A stretch of DNA of 64,000 nt from Achromobacter pestifer (GTDB lineage Bacteria > Pseudomonadota > Gammaproteobacteria > Burkholderiales > Burkholderiaceae_B): contig NZ_CADIJX010000007.1 of the NCBI RefSeq assembly GCF_902859625.1, positions 1 through 64,000 of the forward strand, in the 5' to 3' direction. The notes under the pieces were generated by a model. The model ran no database searches, was not told the DNA's origin, and saw only the letters and a program-made list of their open reading frames with translations. The position numbers and the translations under genes are program-made. Shown piece by piece: positions 1 through 8,830 of this stretch (position 1 is the stretch's first letter; each line of letters opens with the position of its first letter).

Positions 1-229
1 CTCCGGTCTTTCGCGCTACACCCATCCTACGTGCAGGGTGAGAACTGTAGGATGGGTGTAGCGCGCGGATGCATTGCCAAGAACGAGACTTTCAGCGCGC
101 GCAACCCATCAGACGGCGCTGGGTTCTTCTCAATTCCTGCCACGGCAAAATCGGCGATTGATGGGTTGCGCGCGGTGGATGCCTGGGTTCTTTGCTCCGG
201 TTTCTCGCGCTACACCCATCCTACGTGCT
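1..229. repeat. Complex intergenic repeat with nested inverted repeats
   Basis: A 19-bp unit (CGCGCTACACCCATCCTAC) occurs at 12-30, as its exact reverse complement at 47-65, and again in direct orientation at 206-224. A second inverted pair of 14 bp (GCGCGCAACCCATC) lies at 97-110 and 160-173. The two direct copies also share a flanking CTCCGG, so the direct repeat is about 35 bp. The element reaches into the end of the neighbouring minus-strand gene and supplies its TAG stop codon (221-223). This looks like a REP/BIME-type dispersed extragenic element, but its copy number in the genome cannot be judged from one window. Confidence 0.7.
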
Positions 230-1033
230 CAGGCGGGCGGTGAAGGCCGTTTCCAGCGTTTCGTGGTGGCCGGCGCCTCGTTCGCCTTGCAGGCGGTCCA
301 GCAGCAGCTGGGCCGCGCGACGGCCCAGGTCGGCGGCGTCCATGCCCAACGTCGTCAGCCCTTGCGCCCATTGTGCCGCGCTGCCATCTTCCGTGAAACC
401 CAGCACTGCCAGGTCTTGCGGCACGTGCAGATCGCGGTTGTGCGCCTCAGATACCGTCGCTGCGGCCAGCAGGTCGGACGTGCAGAACACCGCGTCGAAG
501 ATCGTGTTGGTGGCCAGCAGCCGCAGAAACGCCATGCGGCCATCGTTCATTTGTTGCACCTCGGGTTGCACGATATCGGCAACCAGCTCCAGGCCCAGCC
601 CTGCGGCCGAACTGATGAAGCCTTCGCGCCGTGCGCGTTCCCACGGATTGTCGGTGCTGATGCAGGCCACCAGCGCGTGGCGTTTCTCAGCCAGGTGGCG
701 GGCCGCTGCGCGTCCGGCCTCCTCGTTGTCGATCACGACAGCGCTGTCCAGCGGCTGCGCCGCTGCGCTCCAGGTTTCCACCACCGGGATTTCCAAGGCC
801 GCCAGGGCAGCCCGCAGGCCGGGATCATCCAGCGGGCCCATGACCAGCGCCGCCGCCGGGCGCAAGGCGGCCAGTTGGGGCTGCATGGCGGCCTCGTGCC
901 AAGGGCCGGCGGCCAGGTAGTAGCCAGCGGGCGCCAGGCGCTCCGCAGACGCCTGGATGGCGCGGCTGGCGGGCCCGGCATCCAGGCGGGGGACGATGAG
1001 CGCAATAGGGCGCAGCGGGGGAAGGGCGGACAT
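221..1033 (-). CDS. LacI-type effector-binding domain protein lacking an HTH
   Basis: This 270-residue protein starts at the ATG before MSALPPLRP. Its whole length matches the periplasmic-binding-protein-like sensor domain of LacI/GalR regulators: two Rossmann-like halves, a [16 protein letters not shown] segment, a [13 protein letters not shown] segment, and a C-terminal stretch ([33 protein letters not shown]) typical of the family. A normal LacI protein has about 55-60 residues of helix-turn-helix and hinge before this domain. Reading upstream in frame to 1198 gives no HTH-like sequence. It is therefore either a truncated regulator or a stand-alone sugar-binding protein. It has no signal peptide, so it should be cytoplasmic. 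It is divergent from lipA, and its stop codon lies inside a repeat element. Confidence 0.7.
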   Translation of the reverse strand: MSALPPLRPIALIVPRLDAGPASRAIQASAERLAPAGYYLAAGPWHEAAMQPQLAALRPAAALVMGPLDDPGLRAALAALEIPVVETWSAAAQPLDSAVVIDNEEAGRAAARHLAEKRHALVACISTDNPWERARREGFISSAAGLGLELVADIVQPEVQQMNDGRMAFLRLLATNTIFDAVFCTSDLLAAATVSEAHNRDLHVPQDLAVLGFTEDGSAAQWAQGLTTLGMDAADLGRRAAQLLLDRLQGERGAGHHETLETAFTARLST

Positions 1034-1190
1034 GGAAATTTCAGGGGATTCGTCAGGCGTGACGATAACCCAGCCGGACGGGCGGCGCCCCGGGGAGACG
1101 GCCTTCCGGGGCGAATCCTGGCGCGGGGAGGTAAAATGCCTCTTTTGTCTCAGACCGGGCCGTTTTGCGCGCCGGTTTCGAAGGTGTCCA

Positions 1191-2195
1191 ATGTCCACGC
1201 TCGCCGAGTCTCCTGTTCCCTCGAACGAATCCGCCGCCGCGCCTGCGGACTCCGCCTACGATCCGACGCAAAAGCAGAAATCGCAGGCCAAGACTGCACG
1301 CATCCCCATCAAGATCATTCCGGCTGAACGCCTGAAGAAGCCCGAGTGGATCCGCGTGAAGGCCGCCGCGCCCGGTTCGCGCTTCTATGACATCAAGCGC
1401 ATCCTGCGGGAACACAATCTGCACACCGTGTGCGAGGAAGCCTCCTGCCCGAACATCGGTGAATGCTTCGGCAAGGGCACGGCCACGTTCATGATCATGG
1501 GCGACAAGTGCACGCGCCGCTGCCCGTTCTGTGATGTGGGCCACGGCCGCCCTGATCCGCTGGACACCAAAGAGCCCGAGAACCTCGCGCGCACCATCGC
1601 CGCGCTGAAGCTGTCGTATGTCGTGATCACGTCGGTCGACCGCGACGATCTGCGCGACGGTGGCGCCGGCCACTTCGTGGACTGCATCACGCACATCCGC
1701 GAACTGTCGCCCTCGACCCGCATCGAAGTGCTGGTGCCCGACTTCCGCGGCCGCCTGGACCGTGCGTTGACCATTCTGAACGCCGGTCCTCCGGACGTCA
1801 TGAATCACAATCTGGAAACCGTGCCGCGCCTGTACAAGCAGGCGCGTCCGGGTTCGGACTACATGCATTCGCTGAAGCTGCTGGCCGAGTTCAAGCAACT
1901 GCATCCGGAAGTGCCCACCAAGTCCGGCCTGATGCTGGGCCTGGGCGAGACGGACGAGGAAATCCTGCAAGTGATGCGCGACATGCGCGCGCACAACGTG
2001 GACATGCTGACGATCGGCCAGTACTTGCAGCCGTCGGAGCACCACCTGCCCGTGCTGCGCTATGTGCATCCGGACACGTTTGCGATGTTCGAGCGTGAAG
2101 CGTATGCGATGGGCTTTTCGCATGCGGCGGTGGGCGCGATGGTCCGCTCGTCCTATCACGCGGACGAACAGGCGCACGCGGCTGGGGTGAATTAA
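1191..2195 (+). CDS. lipA: Lipoyl synthase LipA
   Basis: LipA is a radical-SAM enzyme that inserts two sulfur atoms into protein-bound octanoyl chains to make the lipoyl cofactor of 2-oxoacid dehydrogenases and the glycine cleavage system. The 334-residue protein carries both iron-sulfur signatures: the auxiliary cluster cysteines C81, C86 and C92 ([12 protein letters not shown]) and the radical-SAM CxxxCxxC at C107, C111 and C114 (CTRRCPFC). The C-terminal RSSYHADE segment carries the conserved RSSY serine motif. The start at 1191 gives the extended N-terminus (about 50 residues before the conserved PEWIR) that is common in betaproteobacteria. A strong hairpin terminator follows at 2212-2254. 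lipB is not next to it within this window. Confidence 0.97.
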   Translation: MSTLAESPVPSNESAAAPADSAYDPTQKQKSQAKTARIPIKIIPAERLKKPEWIRVKAAAPGSRFYDIKRILREHNLHTVCEEASCPNIGECFGKGTATFMIMGDKCTRRCPFCDVGHGRPDPLDTKEPENLARTIAALKLSYVVITSVDRDDLRDGGAGHFVDCITHIRELSPSTRIEVLVPDFRGRLDRALTILNAGPPDVMNHNLETVPRLYKQARPGSDYMHSLKLLAEFKQLHPEVPTKSGLMLGLGETDEEILQVMRDMRAHNVDMLTIGQYLQPSEHHLPVLRYVHPDTFAMFEREAYAMGFSHAAVGAMVRSSYHADEQAHAAGVN

Positions 2196-2211
2196 GACGA
2201 CAGGGATCTGA

Positions 2212-2254
2212 CTCACAAAAAAGGGGCTGCATTGGCAGCCCCTTTTTTTGTGAG
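2212..2254 (+). terminator. Rho-independent terminator after lipA
   Basis: Arms CTCACAAAAAAGGGGCTGC (2212-2230) and its near-exact reverse complement (2235-2254) enclose a four-base ATTG loop, with a T7 tract inside the distal arm. The GC core plus flanking A and T tracts allow termination in both directions. It closes the lipA transcript and insulates the polysaccharide island that follows. Confidence 0.9.
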
Positions 2255-2582
2255 TTGATGTCGTGTCGGATTGCTTGGAAGTGCCGCCCGGATACTTGCC
2301 TACATCCAGCTGAATAGGGTTTTCCCAGTTGCGTTTTAGGAGCATTTCAGCCTGAATGCAGGCTTTGGCGCTAATATGCAGGGCCTTTCGCGGGGGCAGA
2401 CGAAACCACTCCTCTAAGGCATGCTGCCAAGCCAGTCAGCCGCTTTGTTATTGATGCTTTGCAGGCCTGCGAAGAAAGCACTCTGCTTTATATTAAGAAT
2501 TGAAATTTTTTCAAAGTATCGATAATGTGGCGCGGCTTTTTGCCCATCCATATGATTTTTAATGGACTGTGTGTAGGAGTTA
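2255..2582 (+). promoter_or_regulatory. AT-rich leader and probable promoter of the arabinofuranose operon
   Basis: This 328-base gap holds no convincing gene. Its second half is clearly AT-rich. A possible promoter has TTGAAA at 2500-2505 and GATAAT at 2521-2526 with a short 15-base spacer. An AGGAG at 2575-2579 acts as ribosome binding site for the first gene. No JUMPstart/ops element was recognised. Confidence 0.35.
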
Positions 2583-2585
2583 TTG

Positions 2586-4022
2586 TTGAGTTTCCCCCCG
2601 CCGCTGATAATCGATCTGGATGGCACCCTGATCAAGACCGATATGCTGCATGAGTCGGCATTGCGTGCTTTGCGCGATAGGCCCGTAAGCTTGTTGCGGA
2701 TACCTAAGTGGCTGGCGCAGGGCAAAGCCGTGCTCAAGCAGCATTTGGCAAGCTCGTTGGTATTTGATCCGGAGTCTCTTCCTTATAACGAAGAACTGTT
2801 GTGCTGGTTGAAACAGCAGAAAAAAGAAGGGCGGACTCTCATCCTGTGTACTGCATCGGATCGTTCGATTGCTGATGCCATTGGCGCACACCTAGGTATT
2901 TTCGACGAGGTGATGGCAAGCGACGGGAACATAAATCTTTCGGGTTCCCATAAAGCAGATTCGCTTGAGGCGCGGTTTGGCCGTGGCGGGTTTGATTATG
3001 CGGGAAATTCATCGGTTGATCTGGCGGTTTGGCGCAAGGCTCGCCGGGCCATTGTGGTCAATGCAAAGGCCGACCTGCCTTCCAAGGCCGCGGAATGCTG
3101 CGAAGTCGAAACGGTGTTCCCTCCCGTAAAGAACGGCGTGAGGGTATGGCGCCGAGTCCTGCGCATGCATCAATGGATGAAGAATGTGCTGTTGTTCGTT
3201 CCCTTCATCGCCGGGCATCAACTGAACGATATGGACACTTGGTTGTCCTTGATCGTTGCTTTTATTTCCTTCAGCCTGTGCGCGTCGGCGGTCTACATCG
3301 CCAACGATCTGTTCGACTTGGAGAGTGATCGGCAGCATGCGCGCAAGCGGACCCGCCCCTTCGCGAGTGGCGTCGTCCCGATCTGGAACGGGGTGCTGCT
3401 CGCGCCATTGCTGCTGCTGTCGAGCTACCTGCTTGCCTTCTTTGTGGGCGGGGCATTCATTCCTTGGTTGACAGCGTATTTCCTGTTGACCTGCGCATAT
3501 TCATGGGGCCTGAAGCGCCTTATGTTGGTGGATTGCCTTGTGTTGGCGATCTTGTACACCCTGCGGATTATCGCGGGGGCTGCCGCAGCGGAATTGATCC
3601 TCTCCTTCTGGTTGCTCGCTTTTTCCGTCTTTCTCTTCTTGTCGCTCGCCTTTGTGAAGCGATATGCCGAGCTGGAGGTCCAGATTCTGAGCGGGAAGAA
3701 AAAGGTGCATGGGCGAGGTTATTACACGTCTGATGCTCCATTGATACAGACATTGGGTATTACCGCAGGGTATGCGTCGGTACTGGTGTTGGCGTTGTAT
3801 TTGAATAGTGCCCAAGTGCTGACGCTCTATCAGATGCCCGAAATAGTATGGGGTGCCGTCCCTGTCATGCTCTTTTGGGTAAGCTGGATGTGGATGCAGG
3901 CGCACCGAGGAAATATGCACGACGATCCGCTGGTTTTCGCGGTGAAGGATAAAGCAAGCTTGTGCGCAGGCGTGGTTTTCGTCGCGGTGCTGACGCTGGG
4001 CACGGTGATGCAGCCATGGTGA
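2586..4022 (+). CDS. HAD phosphatase-UbiA fusion: predicted polyprenyl-phosphate 5-phosphoribosyltransferase
   Basis: The protein (about 478 residues) joins an N-terminal HAD domain to a C-terminal UbiA prenyltransferase. HAD motif I is IDLDGT (D10, D12); later HAD motifs include LCTASD and DYAGNSSVDLAVW. The UbiA part (about 195-478, eight or nine TM helices) has NDLFDLESDRQH (residues 240-251) followed by ARKRTRP. This matches the NDxxDxxxDxxH...KRxRP signature of decaprenyl-phosphate 5-phosphoribosyltransferase (mycobacterial Rv3806c), which moves ribose-5-phosphate from PRPP to a polyprenyl phosphate. The HAD domain probably removes the 5-phosphate. The following dprE1/dprE2 homologues support this. 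Two TTG start codons are possible; 2586 is better spaced from AGGAG than 2583. The next gene overlaps by 7 bases. Confidence 0.85.
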   Translation: MSFPPPLIIDLDGTLIKTDMLHESALRALRDRPVSLLRIPKWLAQGKAVLKQHLASSLVFDPESLPYNEELLCWLKQQKKEGRTLILCTASDRSIADAIGAHLGIFDEVMASDGNINLSGSHKADSLEARFGRGGFDYAGNSSVDLAVWRKARRAIVVNAKADLPSKAAECCEVETVFPPVKNGVRVWRRVLRMHQWMKNVLLFVPFIAGHQLNDMDTWLSLIVAFISFSLCASAVYIANDLFDLESDRQHARKRTRPFASGVVPIWNGVLLAPLLLLSSYLLAFFVGGAFIPWLTAYFLLTCAYSWGLKRLMLVDCLVLAILYTLRIIAGAAAAELILSFWLLAFSVFLFLSLAFVKRYAELEVQILSGKKKVHGRGYYTSDAPLIQTLGITAGYASVLVLALYLNSAQVLTLYQMPEIVWGAVPVMLFWVSWMWMQAHRGNMHDDPLVFAVKDKASLCAGVVFVAVLTLGTVMQPW

Positions 4023-5308
4023 CGGTTTCGTCCTGGGGGCGTCTGGATAGGCGGCCCCATGTCGTCCACGACTTGTCCGACCGCTCGCATATCGCGCAGC
4101 AATTGAGACAAACTGCGCCGGGTATCGCATTCGGCATGGGACGTAGCTATGGCGACGCCTGCCTTAATCCCGAAGGTTCCCTGTGGAAAATGTCGGGCCT
4201 GGATCGGTTCCTGTCATTTGATGAATCCACTGGTCGTGTCTATTGTGAGGCGGGGGTACTGCTGCGAGATATTCAGCAATTGGCGGTGCCGCGCGGTTGG
4301 ATGTTGCCTGTCACTCCTGGTACGCAGATCGTTACCGTAGGTGGCGCGATCGCCAATGAAGTCCATGGCAAGAACCATCACATTTTGGGAACGTTTGGCC
4401 ATCACGTTGTTCGCTTTGTTCTCCAGCGTACAGACGGCGAGCGCATCGAATGTTCGCCTCAGGCCAATGCGGATTGGTTCGCCGCGACCATAGGCGGATT
4501 GGGCCTGACGGGGGTGATTCTGGCTGCAGAGCTACAGTTGCGGCGCGTAGCCGGCCCCTGGCTCGTCACGGAGACGCAGGCTTATCGCACGCTTGACGAG
4601 TTCTTTGTCTTGGCGGATGGCGCCGAGCATGCGTGGGAGTACACCGTCGCGTGGATCGACTGCCTTTCCAAGGAGGGCAAGGGGCTGTTCATGCGCGGCA
4701 ATCATATCGATGGCGGTGTGCGCTCCGACCCTGCGGTTCGATCAAGGAAAATGCCGTTCACGCCACCGATTTCGCTCGTCAATCGATTATCGCTACGACC
4801 TTTCAATTGGGCGTACTTCAATTTGAAGAAGAATGCCGGTAGAGAGGTCGTGCATTACGCGCCGTTCTTTTATCCCTTGGATAATTTGCTGGAATGGAAT
4901 CGCATGTATGGCCCCGCCGGGTTTTATCAGTATCAGAGTGTCGTGCCGCGATCGGTGGGGCGTGATGCGATCGGTGCGATGCTGCGTGAGATCTCCCGCT
5001 CTGGCGAGGGCTCCTTCCTGGCTGTGTTGAAGACGTTCGGTAGTCAGTCATCTGTAGGCATGCTGGGTTTTCCGCAGCCTGGGGTTACCTTGGCTTTGGA
5101 TTTTCAGAATAAAGGCCCGACAACGCATCGTCTTTTTTCACGCCTGGATTCGATTGTGGCAGAGGCGGGTGGGCGAATTTATCCGGCGAAGGACGCACGC
5201 ATGCCCAGGGCGCTGTTTGAAGCGGGGTATCCCGCATTAACCGAATTTCTGTCCTACCGCGATCCGGGGATTAGTTCTGCGCTCTCGCGACGGCTGATGG
5301 GGAATTAA
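4016..5308 (+). CDS. dprE1: DprE1-like FAD-dependent decaprenylphosphoryl-ribose 2-oxidase
   Basis: DprE1 oxidises C2 of polyprenylphosphoryl-ribose, the first half of the epimerisation to polyprenylphosphoryl-D-arabinose. The 430-residue protein follows the mycobacterial enzyme along its length: GRSYGD (43-48), PGTQIVTVGGAIANEVHGKNHH (101-122), FYPLDNLLEWNRMYGPAGF, QYQSVVP, K339 (Mtb K367), GGRIYPAKD with K392 (Mtb K418). The position of Mtb Cys387, the covalent target of benzothiazinones, is Ala360 here, and the Mtb Asn385 position is Thr358. ATG at 4016 lies inside the end of the HAD-UbiA gene, indicating translational coupling. A short-chain dehydrogenase follows 2 bases later. Mtb residue numbers are from memory of the family. 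Confidence 0.9.
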   Translation: MVTVSSWGRLDRRPHVVHDLSDRSHIAQQLRQTAPGIAFGMGRSYGDACLNPEGSLWKMSGLDRFLSFDESTGRVYCEAGVLLRDIQQLAVPRGWMLPVTPGTQIVTVGGAIANEVHGKNHHILGTFGHHVVRFVLQRTDGERIECSPQANADWFAATIGGLGLTGVILAAELQLRRVAGPWLVTETQAYRTLDEFFVLADGAEHAWEYTVAWIDCLSKEGKGLFMRGNHIDGGVRSDPAVRSRKMPFTPPISLVNRLSLRPFNWAYFNLKKNAGREVVHYAPFFYPLDNLLEWNRMYGPAGFYQYQSVVPRSVGRDAIGAMLREISRSGEGSFLAVLKTFGSQSSVGMLGFPQPGVTLALDFQNKGPTTHRLFSRLDSIVAEAGGRIYPAKDARMPRALFEAGYPALTEFLSYRDPGISSALSRRLMGN

Positions 5309-5310
5309 AA

Positions 5311-6066
5311 GTGTCGATCAAAAAAAAACGTATTGTCATTGTGGGCGCTACCTCGTCAATTGCCGAGCATTGTGCGCGGGCATGGGTTACCGCCGCGGAC
5401 GTAGACTTGACGCTGATAGGCCGTGATCAAGAGAAACTGGATGGGGTCGCTGCTGATCTGCGGATCCGAAGCCCCCGATCGGAAGTGCGTACAGTAATTG
5501 GCGATTTCGCCAATCCCACGAGGATAGAGGCGCAAGTCGACGCCATTACGGCAGAAGGGACCGTCGATCTTGTATTGATCGCGCACGGCAATTTGCCGGA
5601 TCAAGCGAGATGCCAGACGGATCTCAGCGCCTGCGAGCAGGCCCTTCATGTAAATGCGGTTTCCCCGGTGATGTATGCCGAAGCCTTCGTATGTGGCATG
5701 GAGCAGGCAGATCACGGTACGTTGGCCGTGATTGGCTCGGTAGCGGGTGATCGGGGACGCAAGTCGAATTATGTCTATGGAGCAGCGAAAGGCCTTGTCG
5801 AACGTTATGCGCAAGGATTGCAGCACCGACTAGCGAAGACGCGAGTCAAGGTAGTTTTGATCAAACCGGGTCCAACGCAAACGCCGATGACCGTTTCGAT
5901 GGGCGGTGCCTATGCGCGCATGGCTCGGGTCGAGGACGTGGCCGGCATTATCGTCGCGGGAATCGCCGCAGGCAAACCTGTTGTCTACGCACCAGGAAAG
6001 TGGGCTGTCATCATGCTGGTTATCCGCAACCTGCCCCGCTTCATCTTCAACAAGATGGACATCTGA
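5311..6066 (+). CDS. dprE2: DprE2-like SDR: keto-reductase forming polyprenylphosphoryl-arabinose
   Basis: This 251-residue short-chain dehydrogenase starts with GTG two bases after the dprE1 homologue. It has the N-terminal nucleotide-binding turn IVGATSSIAEHCA, the LIAHGN segment at the NNAG position, and the catalytic pair in YVYGAAKG (Y and K spaced by three). The C-terminus is hydrophobic (WAVIMLVIRNLP), suggesting membrane association as proposed for DprE2. In mycobacteria DprE2 reduces the 2-keto intermediate made by DprE1, giving the D-arabino product. Adjacency to dprE1 and to the UbiA fusion is the main reason for the specific call; the fold alone would only say SDR. Confidence 0.85.
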   Translation: MSIKKKRIVIVGATSSIAEHCARAWVTAADVDLTLIGRDQEKLDGVAADLRIRSPRSEVRTVIGDFANPTRIEAQVDAITAEGTVDLVLIAHGNLPDQARCQTDLSACEQALHVNAVSPVMYAEAFVCGMEQADHGTLAVIGSVAGDRGRKSNYVYGAAKGLVERYAQGLQHRLAKTRVKVVLIKPGPTQTPMTVSMGGAYARMARVEDVAGIIVAGIAAGKPVVYAPGKWAVIMLVIRNLPRFIFNKMDI

Positions 6067-7791
6067 TTGTCGACTGCCATGTGGAAGAACCAGCGTCTTA
6101 ATATTTTGGCCGGCCTGTTCGCGGCCGCCATGACGGTATTGGCCGTGATTGGGGCAATCCGCATGTATTCGCCCATTCCTCATTGGGATATGTGGGATGG
6201 CACGCTTCAATTTTATCTGGATGTCCAGGATGGTGTTGCGTCCGCTTGGTGGCGTCAGCACAACGAACACCGCGTATTGTTATCCAGGGTGCTTTTCTGG
6301 CTCGATTATAGGTACTTTGGCGGAATCAGTATTTTCCTGATCGCCATGAACTACGTGATCGTCGCGGCGGCGATCTGGGTGTTCTGGATCGTGTTGCGCG
6401 ATACGGAAAATGGCGGTCGCAGCGTGAGCTCCAGGAATGCGCTGGCGTTGTTCATCGCCGGCGCACTGTTCTTTTGGTCCCAAGATAATAATCTGACTTG
6501 GGGATTCCAGAGCCAGTTTTTTCTCGCCCAACTGCTGCCGATGTGCGGGTTGGTATGGCTCGGCCGTTCGATTCAGCGCGAGAACAGCACAGCCAACTTT
6601 GCATTGGCTTGTGCCTTTGGCGTATTGGCGACAGGAACGATGGCCAATGGGGTATTAGCCCTGCCTCTCATGGTGGTGTGCGCGCTGGTCCTTCGCTTGA
6701 GCCCGCTGCGCATCGTGATATTGGTGGTGCTTGCTGCGCTATGCCTGACGGCCTATTTCGCCACCTATCTGCCGCCGCCTTTCCATGGTCACCTTTCGGA
6801 TGCCCTGCGTGATCAGCCGATCAGACTTATCGTCTACACGATGATGTACCTGGGCAGCCCGTTTTACTTCATGACCGGCAAAGGGGTGTTTGGAATGGGC
6901 GCGGCCGCGGCCGCCGGGTCTGTACTTGCTCTGGGCTCTGTATGGCTTTCGCTACGTCTCGTGCGCAATGCCAGACAGGCTCCCATATCCATCGCACTGC
7001 TGCTCTTCATCCTCTATATCGGTGGTTCAGCCTTCGGCACTGCGGGCGGACGCCTTATCTTCGGAATGGAATCAGCGACCTCCTCCCGCTATACGACGCC
7101 GGCGCTGATGGCATGGTTGGCGTTTACGATCGTTCTCTACTTGAATAGCCGATTGTCGCGAAGCGCACGAGGCGCGAAATCAGCAGGCTTTGTTTTCGTC
7201 GTGGCCGCTATTTTGATGTTGAGCTATCAAGTGCGTGCAGCAAGGGGCGATGTCGATATGCTGCAGAACAGAGAGATCGCGGCCTTGGCCTTGGAGTTAG
7301 GAATCAAAGACCAGGAATTCATTAGCCAGGTATATCCCAAGATGGAAGAGCCACTCGCAATGGCGAGCGCAGCGCAGGCTAGGGGATTGACCGTGTTCGG
7401 AAGATTCCCCTATCGAGGACTTAAGGCCGAGTTGGGAGCCGACGTCGCGTCGGAGGCCCTGGCTGCGTGCTCCGGCCGTCTGGAAACGGTTACTGCTCTG
7501 CCCGAGGACGCGGGCTATTGGAGAGTTTCTGGATGGATATTCAACGATCGAGCTGATGATTCGCCGAAGTTGGTGAAGATTCTGGAAAACAACTCTGTTA
7601 TTGGCTTTGCGTTGACGGGGAAACCCCGCCGAGATTTGGCTTCCTCTGTATCGAAATCGGCGGTCAAGGCTGGCTTTGTCGGTTATCTGAAACGCAGTGA
7701 CAAGAGTATTTCCATTAGGGCAGTAGGTGTAGATGTTCCATGCCAGCTGGATCTGGGGAAAATTTCGCCTGCCCAAATTGGTGTCAAGTAA
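6067..7791 (+). CDS. Multi-pass GT-C-like membrane protein, candidate arabinosyltransferase
   Basis: The 574-residue protein has about eleven predicted TM helices in its first 400 residues and a soluble C-terminal domain of about 170. The first extracytoplasmic loop has acidic HWDMWDG and then HNEHRVLLSR, resembling the catalytic Asp/Glu loop of GT-C enzymes that use polyprenyl-phosphate sugars. It directly abuts dprE2 (TTG at 6067; ATG at 6079 is an alternative), so it is the best candidate to transfer arabinofuranose from its lipid carrier at the periplasmic face. No close named family was recognised, so the substrate rests on context. The C-terminal domain has the look of a small beta-sandwich (GYWRVSGWIFNDRAD). 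Confidence 0.65.
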   Translation: MSTAMWKNQRLNILAGLFAAAMTVLAVIGAIRMYSPIPHWDMWDGTLQFYLDVQDGVASAWWRQHNEHRVLLSRVLFWLDYRYFGGISIFLIAMNYVIVAAAIWVFWIVLRDTENGGRSVSSRNALALFIAGALFFWSQDNNLTWGFQSQFFLAQLLPMCGLVWLGRSIQRENSTANFALACAFGVLATGTMANGVLALPLMVVCALVLRLSPLRIVILVVLAALCLTAYFATYLPPPFHGHLSDALRDQPIRLIVYTMMYLGSPFYFMTGKGVFGMGAAAAAGSVLALGSVWLSLRLVRNARQAPISIALLLFILYIGGSAFGTAGGRLIFGMESATSSRYTTPALMAWLAFTIVLYLNSRLSRSARGAKSAGFVFVVAAILMLSYQVRAARGDVDMLQNREIAALALELGIKDQEFISQVYPKMEEPLAMASAAQARGLTVFGRFPYRGLKAELGADVASEALAACSGRLETVTALPEDAGYWRVSGWIFNDRADDSPKLVKILENNSVIGFALTGKPRRDLASSVSKSAVKAGFVGYLKRSDKSISIRAVGVDVPCQLDLGKISPAQIGVK

Positions 7792-7883
7792 TCATTAATC
7801 CCAAAAGAAGGGCATGGTGTTTGGCATCTGGTGGCGGATAGCCCTTTCAATCGTGCCAACCCTCTTATTCGGTAATTAAACTC

Positions 7884-8825
7884 ATGAAGAAAGAAGCGAA
7901 AATTGTACTACCAGGTGGGGCCGGTCTGGTGGGGCAGAATCTGGTAGCACGCCTGCAGCAACGAGGTTATACGAATATTGTGGTTCTGGATAAGCATGAG
8001 GCGAATCTGGCTATTCTTCGCAAGACCCAGCCGTCGATCATCGCCGAGTATGCTGACTTGGCCAAAGCAGGCGTATGGGAGCGGCATTTCAAAGATGCGG
8101 ATTCCGTAGTGATGCTGCAGGCGCAAATCGGTGGAATTAACTATTCCGAGTTTGAGAATAATAACGTCGTATCGACGAAAAATATTCTTGACCTGGTGAA
8201 AAAGTATGATGTGCCTTATCTTGTGCACATCAGTTCTTCTGTCGTGGAATCCGTTGCGGACGACTTCTACACGCGATCGAAGAAAGAGCAGGAACAGCTG
8301 GTTCTGGATAGTGGAATTCCATGCCCTATTCTCCGCCCGACGCTCATGTTCGGCTGGTTCGACCGTAAACATTTGGGGTGGCTCTCGCGCTTCATGCAGC
8401 GCGTTCCGGTATTTCCGATACCAGGAAATGGAAAGTTCATGCGGCAACCGCTTTATGCCGGAGATTTCGCCGATATTATAATAAGTTGCATTGAGTCGCG
8501 TATTTCTCCCGAGATTTTCAATATAACTGGCCGTGAAAAGATAGACTATATCGATATCATTCGGGCGATCAAGTCTTCTACGGGTGCAAAGGCAACATTG
8601 CTCAAGATTCCATATGGCTTGTTCTACTTGCTTCTGAAAATATACGCCTTGTTTGACCGTGATCCGCCGTTTACTGCCGCACAACTCAAGGCATTGGTAG
8701 CGCATGATGAGTTCGAAGTCATAGACTGGCCGGCAATTTTCAATGTGACGCCGACGCCGTTTTCTAAGGCAATCGACGAGACGTTCCATCATCCGGTTTA
8801 CAGCAAAGTAGTTCTGGAGTTTTGA
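7884..8825 (+). CDS. NAD-dependent epimerase/dehydratase (extended SDR)
   Basis: The 313-residue protein has the Rossmann motif [11 protein letters not shown] near the N-terminus and the YxxxK pair in [10 protein letters not shown], preceded by HISSSVVES. The segment [18 protein letters not shown] is the substrate-contacting part of nucleotide-sugar epimerases. It sits 92 bases after the GT-C gene and 5 bases before the FAD oxidoreductase. It is divergent from GalE and RfbB, and the exact substrate is not evident. The coding sequence is notably AT-rich (AATATT, ATAATA runs) compared with the genes outside the island, suggesting a separate origin. Confidence 0.75.
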   Translation: MKKEAKIVLPGGAGLVGQNLVARLQQRGYTNIVVLDKHEANLAILRKTQPSIIAEYADLAKAGVWERHFKDADSVVMLQAQIGGINYSEFENNNVVSTKNILDLVKKYDVPYLVHISSSVVESVADDFYTRSKKEQEQLVLDSGIPCPILRPTLMFGWFDRKHLGWLSRFMQRVPVFPIPGNGKFMRQPLYAGDFADIIISCIESRISPEIFNITGREKIDYIDIIRAIKSSTGAKATLLKIPYGLFYLLLKIYALFDRDPPFTAAQLKALVAHDEFEVIDWPAIFNVTPTPFSKAIDETFHHPVYSKVVLEF

Positions 8826-8830
8826 ATATC

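Noticed and set aside
1053..2345. 430-codon minus-strand frame opposite lipA
   Set aside because: Antisense shadow of lipA, whose iron-sulfur motifs fix the coding strand.
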